Positions 19,696 through 30,193 of a stretch of DNA of 64,000 bases are shown here, one piece after another. The stretch is taken from NCBI GenBank assembly GCA_009731375.1, contig BJOX01000075.1, positions 527,592 through 591,591 of the forward strand, given 5' to 3'. The notes under the pieces were generated by a model, which saw nothing but the letters and a program-made list of their open reading frames with translations, was not told the origin of the DNA and did not search any database. This DNA comes from Paulinella micropora. Lineage: Eukaryota; Cercozoa; Imbricatea; Euglyphida. Position 1 is the first letter of the stretch, and each line of letters opens with the position of its first letter. The translations under genes and the position numbers were made by a program.

Positions 19696-20270
19696 NNNNN
19701 NNNNNNNNNNNNNNNNNNNNNNNNNNNNNNNNNNNNNNNNNNNNNNNNNNNNNNNNNNNNNNNNNNNNNNNNNNNNNNNNNNNNNNNNNNNNNNNNNNNN
19801 NNNNNNNNNNNNNNNNNNNNNNNNNNNNNNNNNNNNNNNNNNNNNNNNNNNNNNNNNNNNNNNNNNNNNNNNNNNNNNNNNNNNNNNNNNNNNNNNNNNN
19901 NNNNNNNNNNNNNNNNNNNNNNNNNNNNNNNNNNNNNNNNNNNNNNNNNNNNNNNNNNNNNNNNNNNNNNNNNNNNNNNNNNNNNNNNNNNNNNNNNNNN
20001 NNNNNNNNNNNNNNNNNNNNNNNNNNNNNNNNNNNNNNNNNNNNNNNNNNNNNNNNNNNNNNNNNNNNNNNNNNNNNNNNNNNNNNNNNNNNNNNNNNNN
20101 NNNNNNNNNNNNNNNNNNNNNNNNNNNNNNNNNNNNNNNNNNNNNNNNNNNNNNNNNNNNNNNNNNNNNNNNNNNNNNNNNNNNNNNNNNNNNNNNNNNN
20201 NNNNNNNNNNNNNNNNNNNNNNNNNNNNNNNNNNNNNNNNNNNNNNNNNNNNNNNNNNNNNNNNNNNNNN
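19696..20270. other. Assembly gap (575 N)
   Basis: Bounded on both sides by AAT arrays. Confidence 0.99.
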
Positions 20271-20298
20271 AATAATAATAATAATAATGATGATGATA

Positions 20299-20564
20299 GT
20301 GCTTCTCTGTCAATGGCTGATGCATTTCTGCACATGCGCCTCCATCGTCTCACCCGTGAGGGGAGTGCGAAGAATTGACGATAAGCTCTAATGACACCCC
20401 CGCAAGGGCAGTTCCAACACTTCCAGACGGACCGGTATGTTCAATGAAAATACTGGTCCAGACGGACCGGTATGTTCAATGAAAATACTGGTGGCACCGA
20501 CGGGAATCGAACTGGCGACAGGGCCCAGATGGTAGAACTTGACCACTGGGCTATCACGGTGTCC
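20299..20564 (-). mobile_element. tRNA-derived SINE, copy 6 (long form, minus strand)
   Basis: The reverse complement shows the full head with A and B boxes, the duplicated ATTTTCATTGAACATACCGG segment and the GACAGAGAAGCACT tail. The flanking arrays are AAT/GAT on this strand, that is ATT on the element's strand. Confidence 0.88.
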
Positions 20565-20566
20565 AT

Positions 20567-20567
20567 A

Positions 20568-20598
<31 letters not shown>

Positions 20599-20645
20599 TA
20601 ATAACAACAACAACAACAACAATAATAATAATAATAATAATAATG

Positions 20646-20737
<92 letters not shown>

Positions 20738-20781
20738 TAGTAGTAGTGGTAGTAGTAGTAGTAATAATAATAATAATAATA
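20567..20781. repeat. (AAT)n with (ACA)n and (AGT)n blocks
   Basis: Links SINE copies 6 and 7, which are tandem in the same orientation. Confidence 0.95.
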
Positions 20782-21012
20782 GTGTTTCTCTGTCAATGGC
20801 TGATGCATTTCTGCACATGCGCCTCCATCGTCTCACCCGTGAGGGGAGTACGAAGAATTGACGATAGGCTCTAATGACACCCCCGCAAGGGCAGTTCCAA
20901 CACTTCCAGACGGACCGGTATGTTCAATGAAAATACTGGTGGCACCGACGGGAATCGAACTGGCGACAGGGCACAGATAGTAGAACTTGACCACTGGGCT
21001 ATCACGGTGTCC
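20782..21012 (-). mobile_element. tRNA-derived SINE, copy 7 (short form, minus strand)
   Basis: Complete short-form copy with a single ATTTTCATTGAACATACCGG segment. There are two substitutions in the head (CTATCTGTGCCC in place of CCATCTGGGCCC). It is followed by (AAT)n at 21015-21108. Confidence 0.87.
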
Positions 21013-21018
21013 AAAATA

Positions 21019-21108
<90 letters not shown>

Positions 21109-21119
21109 TTTAAACAAAA

Positions 21120-22029
21120 AGTGATGTTGTTGTTGTTGTTGTTGTAAATTTAATTACAGTAATTAAGCCAGTGGCATGGTGCATGGATAACGGCCTTTGA
21201 ACCTACTTAAAGACAAGTAGATGTCTAATCATCCCCGGCCGACTCGGCGCCAGAGCATGTTTCACTGTACGAAAGTTTATTATAGGACTCTAGAGCTCAA
21301 AGACAAGAAATAAAGAGTTTTGTTGTTGTTCTTGTTGTCCTTGACTTGTTGTTCTTGTTGCTGTTCTTGTTATTGTTAGAACACCGGCTGGAGCGTGGCT
21401 GCCATCGTACTAGACTGAACTAAAACTAGGACCTATTGCATTTTTTCTTCAGAGGTACCAGACAAAAAAGGAGGGATATCCAGAAAATGGATACTTAAAG
21501 CGCTTGCATGCCGAAATCCGAAGCTCAAGTTCACCAACATAGACTGAAAGAGGCACGGATATAACAATAGAAGGAAAGAGCACAGCTCAGAAACGCAGAA
21601 CAGAGCAAACTCAAGCATCCACAACAAAAACTTAGAAAACAAATAGTCGCCACCAGACACCAAGAATTAATCTTTCCTCAAATTTCTGGGGTCTGGGGCG
21701 CCTGAAAACAACCTAATTCTAGTCCTGACTGCTTAATTGCCGCTTTCGTCTGCAAGGACAGCATGGGCCTTTTTACAAGTGCATTGTTTGATACCCTCGT
21801 GCAGTGCATTCTTTTGATAGTTACTATAGCTTCACCTATTTCTCCTATCATTATTTCACTTTCGACGAGTATTACTTGAATTAGAAAAAGTAGTTCGTTT
21901 TTCGATGTAGTTCCTGTCTCTATCTCTCTATTTCTTCCTCTATCTTTCCCTATTTCTTCCTCTATCTTTCCCTATCTAGTTTATCGGAGGCTAATCTATC
22001 AATGGCATCAATCAGCTTCGATCTATCTA

Positions 22030-22062
<33 letters not shown>

Positions 22063-22072
22063 GTACTCTATC
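21120..22072. other. Unassigned intergenic sequence
   Basis: No gene recognised. It includes (GTT)n at 21126-21144, GTTCTT-type repetition around 21320-21378 and TATC repeats at 22025-22065. A minus-strand ORF at 21433-21663 lacks any motif. Confidence 0.5.
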
Positions 22073-22119
22073 NNNNNNNNNNTAATTAGGGGCTGCGCCA
22101 ACACCTTAGAGGATTTTTG

Positions 22120-22140
22120 GCGGTGCGCGAAGCGCACCGC
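22120..22140. other. GC-rich perfect hairpin
   Basis: GCGGTGCGC and GCGCACCGC form a 9-bp perfect stem with a GAA loop in otherwise AT-rich DNA. It resembles the hairpins at 40730-40829. Confidence 0.75.
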
Positions 22141-22244
22141 TCCCTTTCCAGTCGACGGGGTATGTTGGCGACCTATTATATCATATCAGATTATCACATC
22201 ACATTATATAATTCACGCTTGTTGGTTACTGCTAATGAGTGAGA

Positions 22245-22333
22245 ACGAAAGAGAGAAAGAGAAGAGAGAGAGAAAGAAGAGAGAGAGAGAGAGAGAGAGA
22301 GAGACAAAACAAACAATATCAAAAAGTCACATT

Positions 22334-22398
<65 letters not shown>

Positions 22399-22400
22399 TA
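22245..22400. repeat. (GA)n, (CA)n, (TA)n microsatellites
   Basis: Three successive dinucleotide arrays ending in atgatacag, the acceptor of exon 22410. Confidence 0.93.
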
Positions 22401-22409
22401 ATGATACAG

Positions 22410-23269
22410 GATGAGGATCAGGAGGAGGAGGAGGAGGAGCAGGAGGAGGAGGAGCAAGAGGACAAGAAGGGAAAGCATGCGGAGGAAAACAATGAAGATG
22501 ATGATGATCATGAGGAAAACGAAGAAAGGTAAACATGTATATATGTCATGTACGCGCGTATATATGTATGCATGTATGAATGTGTATAGATCGGCGGATG
22601 AAGCACAACAGGATAATATTAATATACACGATGGACAGGTAATTGATGTTTGGTTTGTGTATACACCTAATCTAACTTAACCCAACCCAACCCAACCTAA
22701 CATAACCTAACTCAACCTAACCTAACCTAACCTAACCTAACTTAACTCAACCTAACACAACCTAACCTAACCAACCTAACCCAACCTTACTTAATTTTAC
22801 CTAAAATAACCTAATCGAACCTAACCTAATCTGACATAACCTAATCTAACTCAACCTAATGTAACCCAACCTAACCTAACCCAACCCTACGTAACCCAAC
22901 CTAACGTAACCTAACGTAACCTAACATAACCTAACCCAACCTAACACAACATAACCTAACCTAACCTAGCCTAACTTAACCAAAACCAACCCAACCCAAC
23001 CCAACCTAACCTAACCTAACCTAACCTAACCTAACCTAACTAACATAACCTAACCTAACCTGACCTAAGCCAACATAACAAATATACATTCTCTTTGTAC
23101 TACTATTGATGTAGGTGGAGGTTCCGTGGGTATTATTTGATGGTGACAACAGATCAAAAGTTATTGAAGTTCTTCGGTGCTACGCTGATGATCTTCGGTC
23201 TGTGGAGGAGTTCACCCGTTTTTAAAGTACCTTAAAAATAATTTGGAGGTAATATGATGTGCTATTAAT

Positions 23270-23315
<46 letters not shown>

Positions 23316-23486
23316 CGTGTGTGTGTGTATCCATATCCATACATCCATCCAACCATCAATTCATCCGACCACTCATCTATCCATCTATATCCAACCCATA
23401 TGCATTCATCCATCTACATCCATCCATGAATAATCCATCCATTCATCAGTCCATACCGATCCATTCATATATTCATATCATTCTAT

Positions 23487-23550
<64 letters not shown>

Positions 23551-24107
23551 ATCCACCCATTCATGTATCCATCAATCTATCCATCATCCATCCATGCAAC
23601 GATCAGTCCATCCATCTATCTACCTATCCATCCAACCATCATCCGTCTAACCATCAGTTCATCCATCTATCCACACATGGATCAATAACTATTTATACAT
23701 GCATAGATAGATATGGATGGATGGATGATGAATGGATTAATGGATGAATGAATGAATAGATATTACATGGAGATATGGATGGATGGACGAATAGACAGAT
23801 ATAGATGAATGGATGGATAGAATGCATGGATAAGTGGGTGGGTGGATGAATGGGTGGAGATGGATAGTGTATATATGTGTGTATGTATGTATGTATGTAT
23901 GTATGAATGTATGAATGTATGTATGCATGTATGCATGCATGTATATTTGTTGTCTTTTAGACAGTTTCTTTTTATCTTTATTTTTCAAATTATTATTATC
24001 ATAGGTTATACAGGAAACAAGGATCTCAAATATTAAGCGACAAGGAAAATCGTGTGAGTGTGGTGAAGATACCTGCAAGCGTTCAGTATTTTCTCACATC
24101 ATCGTGA
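22410..24107 (+). CDS. 3' exons of a spliced gene encoding an acidic protein
   Basis: Four exons keep frame: 22410-22528 (39 codons plus two bases), 22590-22638, 23115-23176 or 23115-23197, and 24005-24107 ending in TGA. The first is extremely acidic ([11 protein letters not shown] ... [13 protein letters not shown]). The second reads [16 protein letters not shown]. The third starts [20 protein letters not shown]. The last reads [20 protein letters not shown] and [13 protein letters not shown]. Two donors 21 bases apart, both inside CTTCGGT, are compatible with the last exon, so the protein may gain or lose seven residues. Introns contain a CCTAA array and TCCA/TATG repeats. The family is not recognised. 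Upstream exons are not joined. Confidence 0.62.
22669..23075. repeat. Degenerate (CCTAA)n / (TTAGG)n array inside an intron
   Basis: About 400 bases of pentamers TAACC with frequent substitutions (cccaa, cataa, cttaa, acgtaacc) between two exons. The best block is near 23006-23040. The unit equals the arthropod-type telomere repeat on the C-rich strand. Its divergence and intronic position argue for an old interstitial array. Confidence 0.85.
23270..23960. repeat. (TA)n, (TG)n, (TCCA)n and (TATG)n microsatellites in an intron
   Basis: Tetranucleotide arrays fill most of the intron between exons 23115 and 24005: TCCA on the left, its complement TGGA from about 23710, then TATG. Confidence 0.92.
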
Positions 24108-24127
24108 GAGAAAATTAGAACACTGCA

Positions 24128-24149
24128 AGGTACATACATAAATACATAT

Positions 24150-24180
<31 letters not shown>

Positions 24181-24900
24181 CATACATGCATATATACACA
24201 CATACATACATACATATGTGGATGAATGGATTGATGGATATGGATTGATAGATGGATATTGCATGGATGGATGGATATGGATGAATGGATAGATGGATAG
24301 ATGGATAGACATGGATGAGTGGATGGATATGGACGGATAGATGGATGGGTGGATGGATTGATAGATTGATAGATGGATGGATGGAGGGTTTGGATATATG
24401 AACCGAGGATGTGGATGGATGGATGGTGGATGGACGGATGGATGGGTGGATGGACGGATGGATAGATGTATATATATATTATATATATTGGTAAATAGAT
24501 ATTGATATATAGATGGATGGATATGGAGGCAGGGATGGATGGATGGATGGGTGGATAGATGATGGATTGGTGGGTGGGCGGATAAATGGATAGATATGGA
24601 TATATGGATGGATGGATATTGACAAATTGATAGACAATTTGATAGATGGATTGACTGTATGGATAGATGGATGGATGAGTTGATAGATATGGATTGATGG
24701 ATGGACTGATATGGATTGATAGGCAGATGAATGGGTGGGTCGATTTATGGATGGATAAATTGATACATTGATTGATATGAAAATATGGATAGATTGATAT
24801 GGATAGATTGATATGGATAGATTGATATGGATGAGTGGATGGATGGATAGATATGGATGGATGGATGCATGGATGCATATATATATGTACATATGTACAT
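24128..24900. repeat. (TACA)n then (TGGA)n array
   Basis: TACA units at 24128-24215 are followed by about 650 bases of TGGA/TAGA. The Ser/Ile/His/Pro frames on the minus strand are repeat shadows. Confidence 0.95.
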
Positions 24901-24931
24901 ACATACATACATTCATATATATATATATATA

Positions 24932-24934
<3 letters not shown>

Positions 24935-24975
<41 letters not shown>

Positions 24976-25341
24976 GTATGTATGTATGTATGTATGTATG
25001 TATGTTTCTATCTATATATCTATCTAAGACGTACGTACGTACATACGTATGTAGGCACATATGTATGTATATATGTATGTATGTATCTATCTATCTATCT
25101 ATCTATCTATCTAAGACGTATGTACGTACGTACGTATGTATGTATGTATGTATGTGACTATGTATGTATGTATGTATGTATGTATGTATCTATGTATCTA
25201 TGTATCTATGTATGTATGTATATGTATGTATGTATGTATGTATGTTGTATGTATGTTGTATCTATGTTGTATGTATGTATGTATGTATGTATATATATGT
25301 ATGTATATATGTATGCATGTACGTACATAGCTATAGATACA

Positions 25342-25375
<34 letters not shown>

Positions 25376-25552
25376 CGTACATACGTACGTACGTACGTAC
25401 GTACGTACGTACATACATACATACATACATACATACGTACATACATACATATATACATACATACATACATACATACATACATGCATGCATACATACATAC
25501 ATATATACATACATATATACATACATATATACATACATACAACATACATACA

Positions 25553-25586
<34 letters not shown>

Positions 25587-25790
25587 CATACATATATACA
25601 TACATATATACATACATATATACATACATATATACATACATATATACATACATACATACATACATAGATACATACATATGCATGCGTACGTACGTACGTA
25701 CGTACGTACGTACGTAGATACATACATACATACATACATACATACATACATACATACGTACATACATACATACATACATACATCTCTCCA
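24935..25790. repeat. Giant (TATG)n / (CATA)n inverted array
   Basis: TATG units fill 24935-25325 and their complement, CATA, fills 25335-25790. The centre is about 25330 (gtacatagctatagatac). Blocks of ACGT/GTAC sit at 25021-25050, 25120-25135, 25376-25412 and 25686-25715. The two arms can pair almost throughout. Confidence 0.93.
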
Positions 25791-25809
25791 TCTCCACAAT
25801 GTACACCGT

Positions 25810-26466
25810 GCGCCGAGTCACAGCGGCATATGTTGCTTTCACCAACCAGCATCACCTCCTCATCAGGCGGCGCAGTAGGTAGTGAGTCCATCTCGAGCAA
25901 GGGCAGACATTCTCGACAGCGGCTGGATGAGGCAACATTCGACTCTGAGCACGCCAAGAGGATTGCTAAGAGTAGAAGGTCAGGAAAACGTACGAAACGC
26001 TGCAGCTCCCTCATCTGACTTGACAGACAACCAGCTTCAAAGTCTCTTGAAGTCTAGACAAGGGCAGCGCTTGTTTCCAAAAACAAGCGATATATTTAAC
26101 CATAACGCAGCAGAGGCAGCTGCTGCGAAGGCTGTGAAGGAGATGGTAGAAGGTTTACCAAAGAAATCAGCGCATAAACAAGCAATCATCGGAAAGTTGC
26201 GTGGCAGAATGACTGCCAAGGAATTTCATGACTATTTCACTTCCATTAGCAACCGATACGCCAGGTCAGCAGCTCAATATGATCGTAAGGTTGAGGCAGC
26301 CAAGAAGAGTGGCGGCAAGCCTGAGAAAGTAGATATTTTCTCACAAGCGATGATGGCCGGTGCTGAGCGTGACAAGATCACGCCGTTCCAAAAGAGGCTT
26401 ACTGCCGGTTATGTTTTGGAGAATTTGAGTGGGAAGTCCGGATCAAACGCTGGGAATGCGTATTAG
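25810..26466 (+). CDS. Unidentified gene segment (probable exons), Ala/Lys-rich helical protein
   Basis: A protein-like frame at about 26010-26466 contains LTDNQLQSLLKSRQGQRLF, AAEAAAAKAVKEMVEGLPKK, GRMTAKEFHDYFTSISNRYA and ends GKSGSNAGNAY with TAG. The 5' side (25810-26000) has open frames TNQHHLLIRRR and RQRLDEATFDSEHAKRIAK in other phases, with possible donors (cag before GTAGTG, aag before GTCAGG), but I could not phase them cleanly. The length and helical content look like a genuine protein. The family is unknown. It is followed at 26467 by further pieces of the same or a neighbouring gene. Confidence 0.5.
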
Positions 26467-26910
26467 TTCGGCAACCTAGAGTCCTTGCATTCCTGGTATC
26501 GGACCACAGCCCACCCGCATATATATGCACAGATGGTAGCGGAGGCAGGAGGCACTGAGTAACTTTTGCGGCAGATGAACTACGGAAAATGGTTTCACCA
26601 AAACGCAGAGGCATACGAATGCGGTGGTGGCTGTGTGGATGACGAAATTTCTGTCTGCCATCACAATTACGTGCTTCGCAGCCACCCAATTGTTACGAAG
26701 ATATTGAGGGAGCAGAATATGCGGTTTCGCTGCGTGGCGAAGACTGTCCCTTGCCCGTGGCGTGACAATTACGACACGTGATGTAAGGAGCTAGACAGGG
26801 AGCTAGCCAAGACACTGGAGAGAAGAACTTTGAGAACATCAAGCGTCTGAGGGAAAAGAAGCTCAAATGTGAACGACACTTCAAGCAGTACGAGACGCAG
26901 AGGAGGTAAA
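26467..26910 (+). pseudogene. Broken gene segment with Cys/His-rich stretch
   Basis: The frame at 26566-26781 (MNYGKWFHQNAEAYECGGGC, CVDDEISVCHHNYVLRSHP, RFRCVAKTVPCPWRDNYDT) has six Cys and several His residues in a spacing that could bind zinc. It ends at TGA 26779-26781, and the readable sequence afterwards (CKELDRELAKTLERRTLR) is in the same frame, which suggests an internal stop or an intron end. An upstream in-frame stop at about 26560 separates it from the preceding ORF. Confidence 0.4.
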
Positions 26911-26944
26911 TCAGTTCTCCCATGCATAATCTGCTCTGACTCTT

Positions 26945-27271
26945 TTGTTTTTCCTTACTGTTTCCAGTCGCATCCAGTTGGGAACTGAGCCGCTGCAGCC
27001 TGGATCGGGCGAGTGGATAGTTTATCAAGATTATATATCTTGGCACTCAGAGACAGGAGTGAAGATGAACGATCTGATTCTCGTTCGGGTCACCAGGAGA
27101 GCTGGCGCAGAGCTGCAGTGGGAATTCATACATAACATGATGAGGTTAGAGCATTCCGACGCTACAAGTGGGGCGGGCGGGATTACCACTTCCGATCACC
27201 AGAAGAAGGAGGTAGCGGTGAGATCACCTCCCTTTCTGGCCCCTGGTATACGAACCGGCGATGGAGACTGA
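26945..27271 (+). CDS. Unidentified exon-like ORF
   Basis: Frame SRIQLGTEPLQPGSGEWIVY then DLILVRVTRRAGAELQWEF follows a plausible acceptor (ttactgtttccag at 26967). It lies between the Cys-rich segment and the SAP/AT-hook ORF and is on the same strand, so it is probably an internal exon of one spliced gene covering 25.8-28.5 kb. No known domain is seen. Confidence 0.4.
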   Translation: MFFLTVSSRIQLGTEPLQPGSGEWIVYQDYISWHSETGVKMNDLILVRVTRRAGAELQWEFIHNMMRLEHSDATSGAGGITTSDHQKKEVAVRSPPFLAPGIRTGDGD

Positions 27272-27382
27272 GACTTTCTCTGCAAGGAGTGTGTCAAGCA
27301 TGAATCCAGATGCTGACATGACGCGCTAGTAACCTAGTGCTAATGTATGTAATGTGATGATAGATGGTACCAAAAGTACGGT

Positions 27383-28503
27383 GTGGAGACGCGCTCTAAT
27401 TTTTTGTGCGCCCGAAATGCGTGGAGTGTCGCCAACGGGCATAAAGGGAAGCATACCAAAGTATTCACCGCAGATCAAATCAAGCAGGGCAGTGGCTTTG
27501 ACCTCATCGAAGATTGGCTCGAGAGTGCTGCCCGTGCCGGCTTCGAGAACCACCGTTATTATTGCCACGACGCGGACGTAATCGACGCATGGGTACATGC
27601 ACAAGCGAACAAGGTCGAGGTCCTGGATGTAGCTTCCTGGAAGTTTCGTGAGCTTCGTTCTTTTATTTACTACCGAGAGGTGAATGGTATTAAAGTGTTT
27701 ACCCCCGGCGTCCAAAGCGATGTCAACGACGCCGACCGTATTGTGATCGACCTTCGAACTGAAAAAGAGGCAGGCAGTCCTAGGTGCGAAAGGTGCACGC
27801 AGCGCTTCCATGCCCCCACGCCCGGTCACGAGAAAGGTCAGCAGAAGCAGTGTCCATCAAAGAACCAGCGGATCGGGGAGGCTGCGCTGGCAGTTCATAT
27901 GCGTTCCAGCGCTACCGACGGCATGAACTACGAGGAGAAGCAGAAGTTTTTCAGCTCGCTCAAGACCCGTAGGGCTTCGCGCAAAGCAAAGGCCAAGGGA
28001 AGGTTCAGCACTATGCCGAAGACCGAATGCGTCACCCTCCTACAGCAGTTAGGTTTGCAGACGACGGAGGGGAACGTGGCGGTGTTGCTGCAAAGGCTGG
28101 AGGATTTACTGGGTCAGAGGGCTGAAGGGCAAGCAACTGGCAAGCGCGGCAGGCCTAGGGGCAGCAAGAAAGGTGCTAAGAAAGCTGCGTCCAAGAAAGG
28201 GCGAAGAAAGCAGCTCAACGAGCCGCGCGCACTTCTGAACCATCAGCAAGCGATGGCCGTCATGCGCCCGCACCCAAGCGCAGGCGCAAGGGGGTCAACT
28301 ACCAGGAATCCGATGGGTCCGGTCAGGAGGAGCAGGAAACGAGTGATTGGGCCGAGGAAGATGGTCAGGGAACGTCAGGAGAGGAGTCTGAAGGGCGCGA
28401 GGAGTGGACTTGCGAGATCTGTACCTTCTTCAACATAAGCTGCCCGCCGCCAGGGACAGACGATTACATAGTATGTGAGGCATGCTCAGAGGAGATAGGC
28501 TGA
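27383..28503 (+). CDS. DNA-binding-type protein with SAP-like, AT-hook and RanBP2-type zinc finger segments
   Basis: The frame from 27383 runs to 28438. Around codons 130-150 a CERCTQRFH...QC cluster may bind zinc. Codons ~212-250 (PKTECVTLLQQLGLQTTEGN, then VLLQRLEDLLGQ) look like a SAP helix pair. KRGRPRGSKK at ~255 is an AT-hook. After a frame change near 28270-28300 the sequence continues as an acidic stretch and ends WTCEICTFFN ... YIVCEACSEEIG with TGA at 28501-28503. This is a C-x2-C ... C-x2-C RanBP2-like finger with the expected W and N. The presence of all three suggests a chromatin or nucleic-acid protein, or a transposon-encoded one. The frame change may be a short intron or a mutation. 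Confidence 0.55.
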
Positions 28504-28561
28504 GATTTTAACTAGGTCTTCATTTCTTTTTCTTTGATGTCGGTGCTTCTGTGCGATTCTC

Positions 28562-28616
28562 GTTGCAGTATTTGCGGTAGCTCGGCCTCTTGCATGCAGA
28601 TCTGTCTTGGGTCGGG
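28562..28616 (+). other. Exon-like Cys-rich fragment, paralogous to 34231-34335
   Basis: After ttctcgttgcag the frame CSICGSSASCMQICLGS matches the fragment at 34231 (CSICCRVASEQQICLGS) in both DNA and protein. It runs into a G run and a 10-N gap. The LINE lies exactly between the two copies. Confidence 0.6.
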
Positions 28617-28639
28617 TGGGGGGGGGGGGNNNNNNNNNN

Positions 28640-30169
28640 CAGTTAGCATCTCTTACCCTCGCCCTTGGGACCTGAAGTCACTTGGGAGTAGCCTCGGTGA
28701 CGCGAAGTCATTGAGGAAATCAATTATGAAATTTTCTGAGTTCTTCAACTTGAAACGCGAATTTTCCTTGACTCCAGCGATGGTGTCAGCGAAACCAGCG
28801 GAGGCACATGGGGTGGTGGTCGAACTTGCAACGAAGGTTGCTTTAGCGTTGGGAATTAAAACTACTACTGCTGAGGAGAAGTCGGGTGGGACAATGTTTG
28901 GTAGCAATATCAAGTTCACTGATATTGGGGGCGGTAAAACGTCATCGTCCAAGGAAAAAAACCGTCTGCATCAAGATTTATTACACGGGAGCCAAGGGAG
29001 CCCGGATTGAGGTCACGTTTGAACCTCAGTCCTTGGTTCTTCGGAATGTGGTTTGTATGTTCTTGCGTAAGACTGTTGATATGAAAGTAGAGTTACCTAG
29101 ACTGGTAGATGAACTTGAAGCATCTCTTCAAGTTGCCATTTCGAAACATGAAGGTGGAGATGAAGGTGACCAGGAAGACTCAGATGTGGGGGGCAGTGTC
29201 ATGTCAAAGAAATCACTATTGAACTCTGATTCTGAGTCTGATGGAGAAGGTTGTCCTGTTGCTAAATCTACACCTGCTGCGTCAACGAGAGCAGACAAAG
29301 CTGGACCTACAACTCGGTTCCGTGGGAACAAAAATGTCAATGTCCATTCAAGTCAATTCGGGGTCCGGATGCAATCTTGTCTTCATGGGGGGGATTTTTC
29401 TACTGCGAGGCAGAGATCCCCGGGTGAAGAGCCAGCCGGGAAAAAAAAGATGAGACACAAGTCTCCGGAGCTTGAGGCTTCTTCGGAGGCAAAGTCGGGG
29501 GTTGGGGGTGACACTGAAGGACTTTTGGTCCCTACCAATCTTCGCAGTCAGTTATCTGATGCGAGTTCAGCCAATGCAACTCCAAGCAATTCCAAGCCAT
29601 CGTGGGCCTCCCTTCTTACACCATTGACTTTGGAGGATAATGCAAACCTGTTGAAAGGGGGAACACCTGCTGCAATGGTTGGATTGGAATCTGGCGCTAG
29701 TTTCTGGGCTGCCTTCGCGTCCCAGGTTGCGAGAGAGCTGAAATCCTCCAACGCAGCCCCCAATAATGATAAAGATAATGTTCCAAATCATTTGGTTTTG
29801 TTTGGTAGAGGGAGGGCAGTTAATAACGGTATGACTCATACTTTACAAGAAATCATTTTTGGGATTGACAAAATTTATGCGGTCATCCCAGGCAGTGAGG
29901 TAGAGAAAGAGCGTTTTTTTATTTCCATAGTACAGAAGTGGTTGCTCTCTTCTTTCGATAAGGCTGCATGGGAAAGTGTACCTATTATTCAGAGCGCTGA
30001 GCTGATGAGGGGTCAGGGAAAATATCCTTTTGGTGTGCATGTGAGCTTTTTCAAGGTTGAGGAGTGTAAGATGGTCATGCAAGCTGTTAATGCTTCGACT
30101 GAAGGCCGTTCGGTTCGAAACCCTGATTCCTACCCGCTGGCGGATGTTTTCTACCGCAAACGTGGTTGA
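28640..30169 (+). pseudogene. LINE-2 ORF1-like region, frameshifted
   Basis: A frame from 28640 to about 28975 (KFSEFFNLKREFSLTPAMV ...) shifts into a second frame, 28975-30169. This carries an acidic/serine-rich region (HEGGDEGDQEDSDVGGS) and a basic patch (GKKKMRHKSP) and ends QAVNASTEGRSVRNPDSYPL ... FYRKRG with TGA. Its position just upstream of an endonuclease/RT ORF in the same frame and its charged composition suggest the RNA-binding ORF1 product. No classical Gag knuckle is visible. Codon usage is AT-rich, unlike the LINE at the left edge. Confidence 0.55.
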
Positions 30170-30193
30170 AGGGTCTCAACCGGGGCGGGGTGG

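Noticed and set aside
22669-23075. True chromosome end
   Set aside because: The CCTAA array is degenerate and has coding exons in frame on both sides.
24099-25878. Several 190-300 codon ORFs on both strands
   Set aside because: They derive from TGGA/TATG/TACA tetranucleotides and mirror each other on opposite strands.
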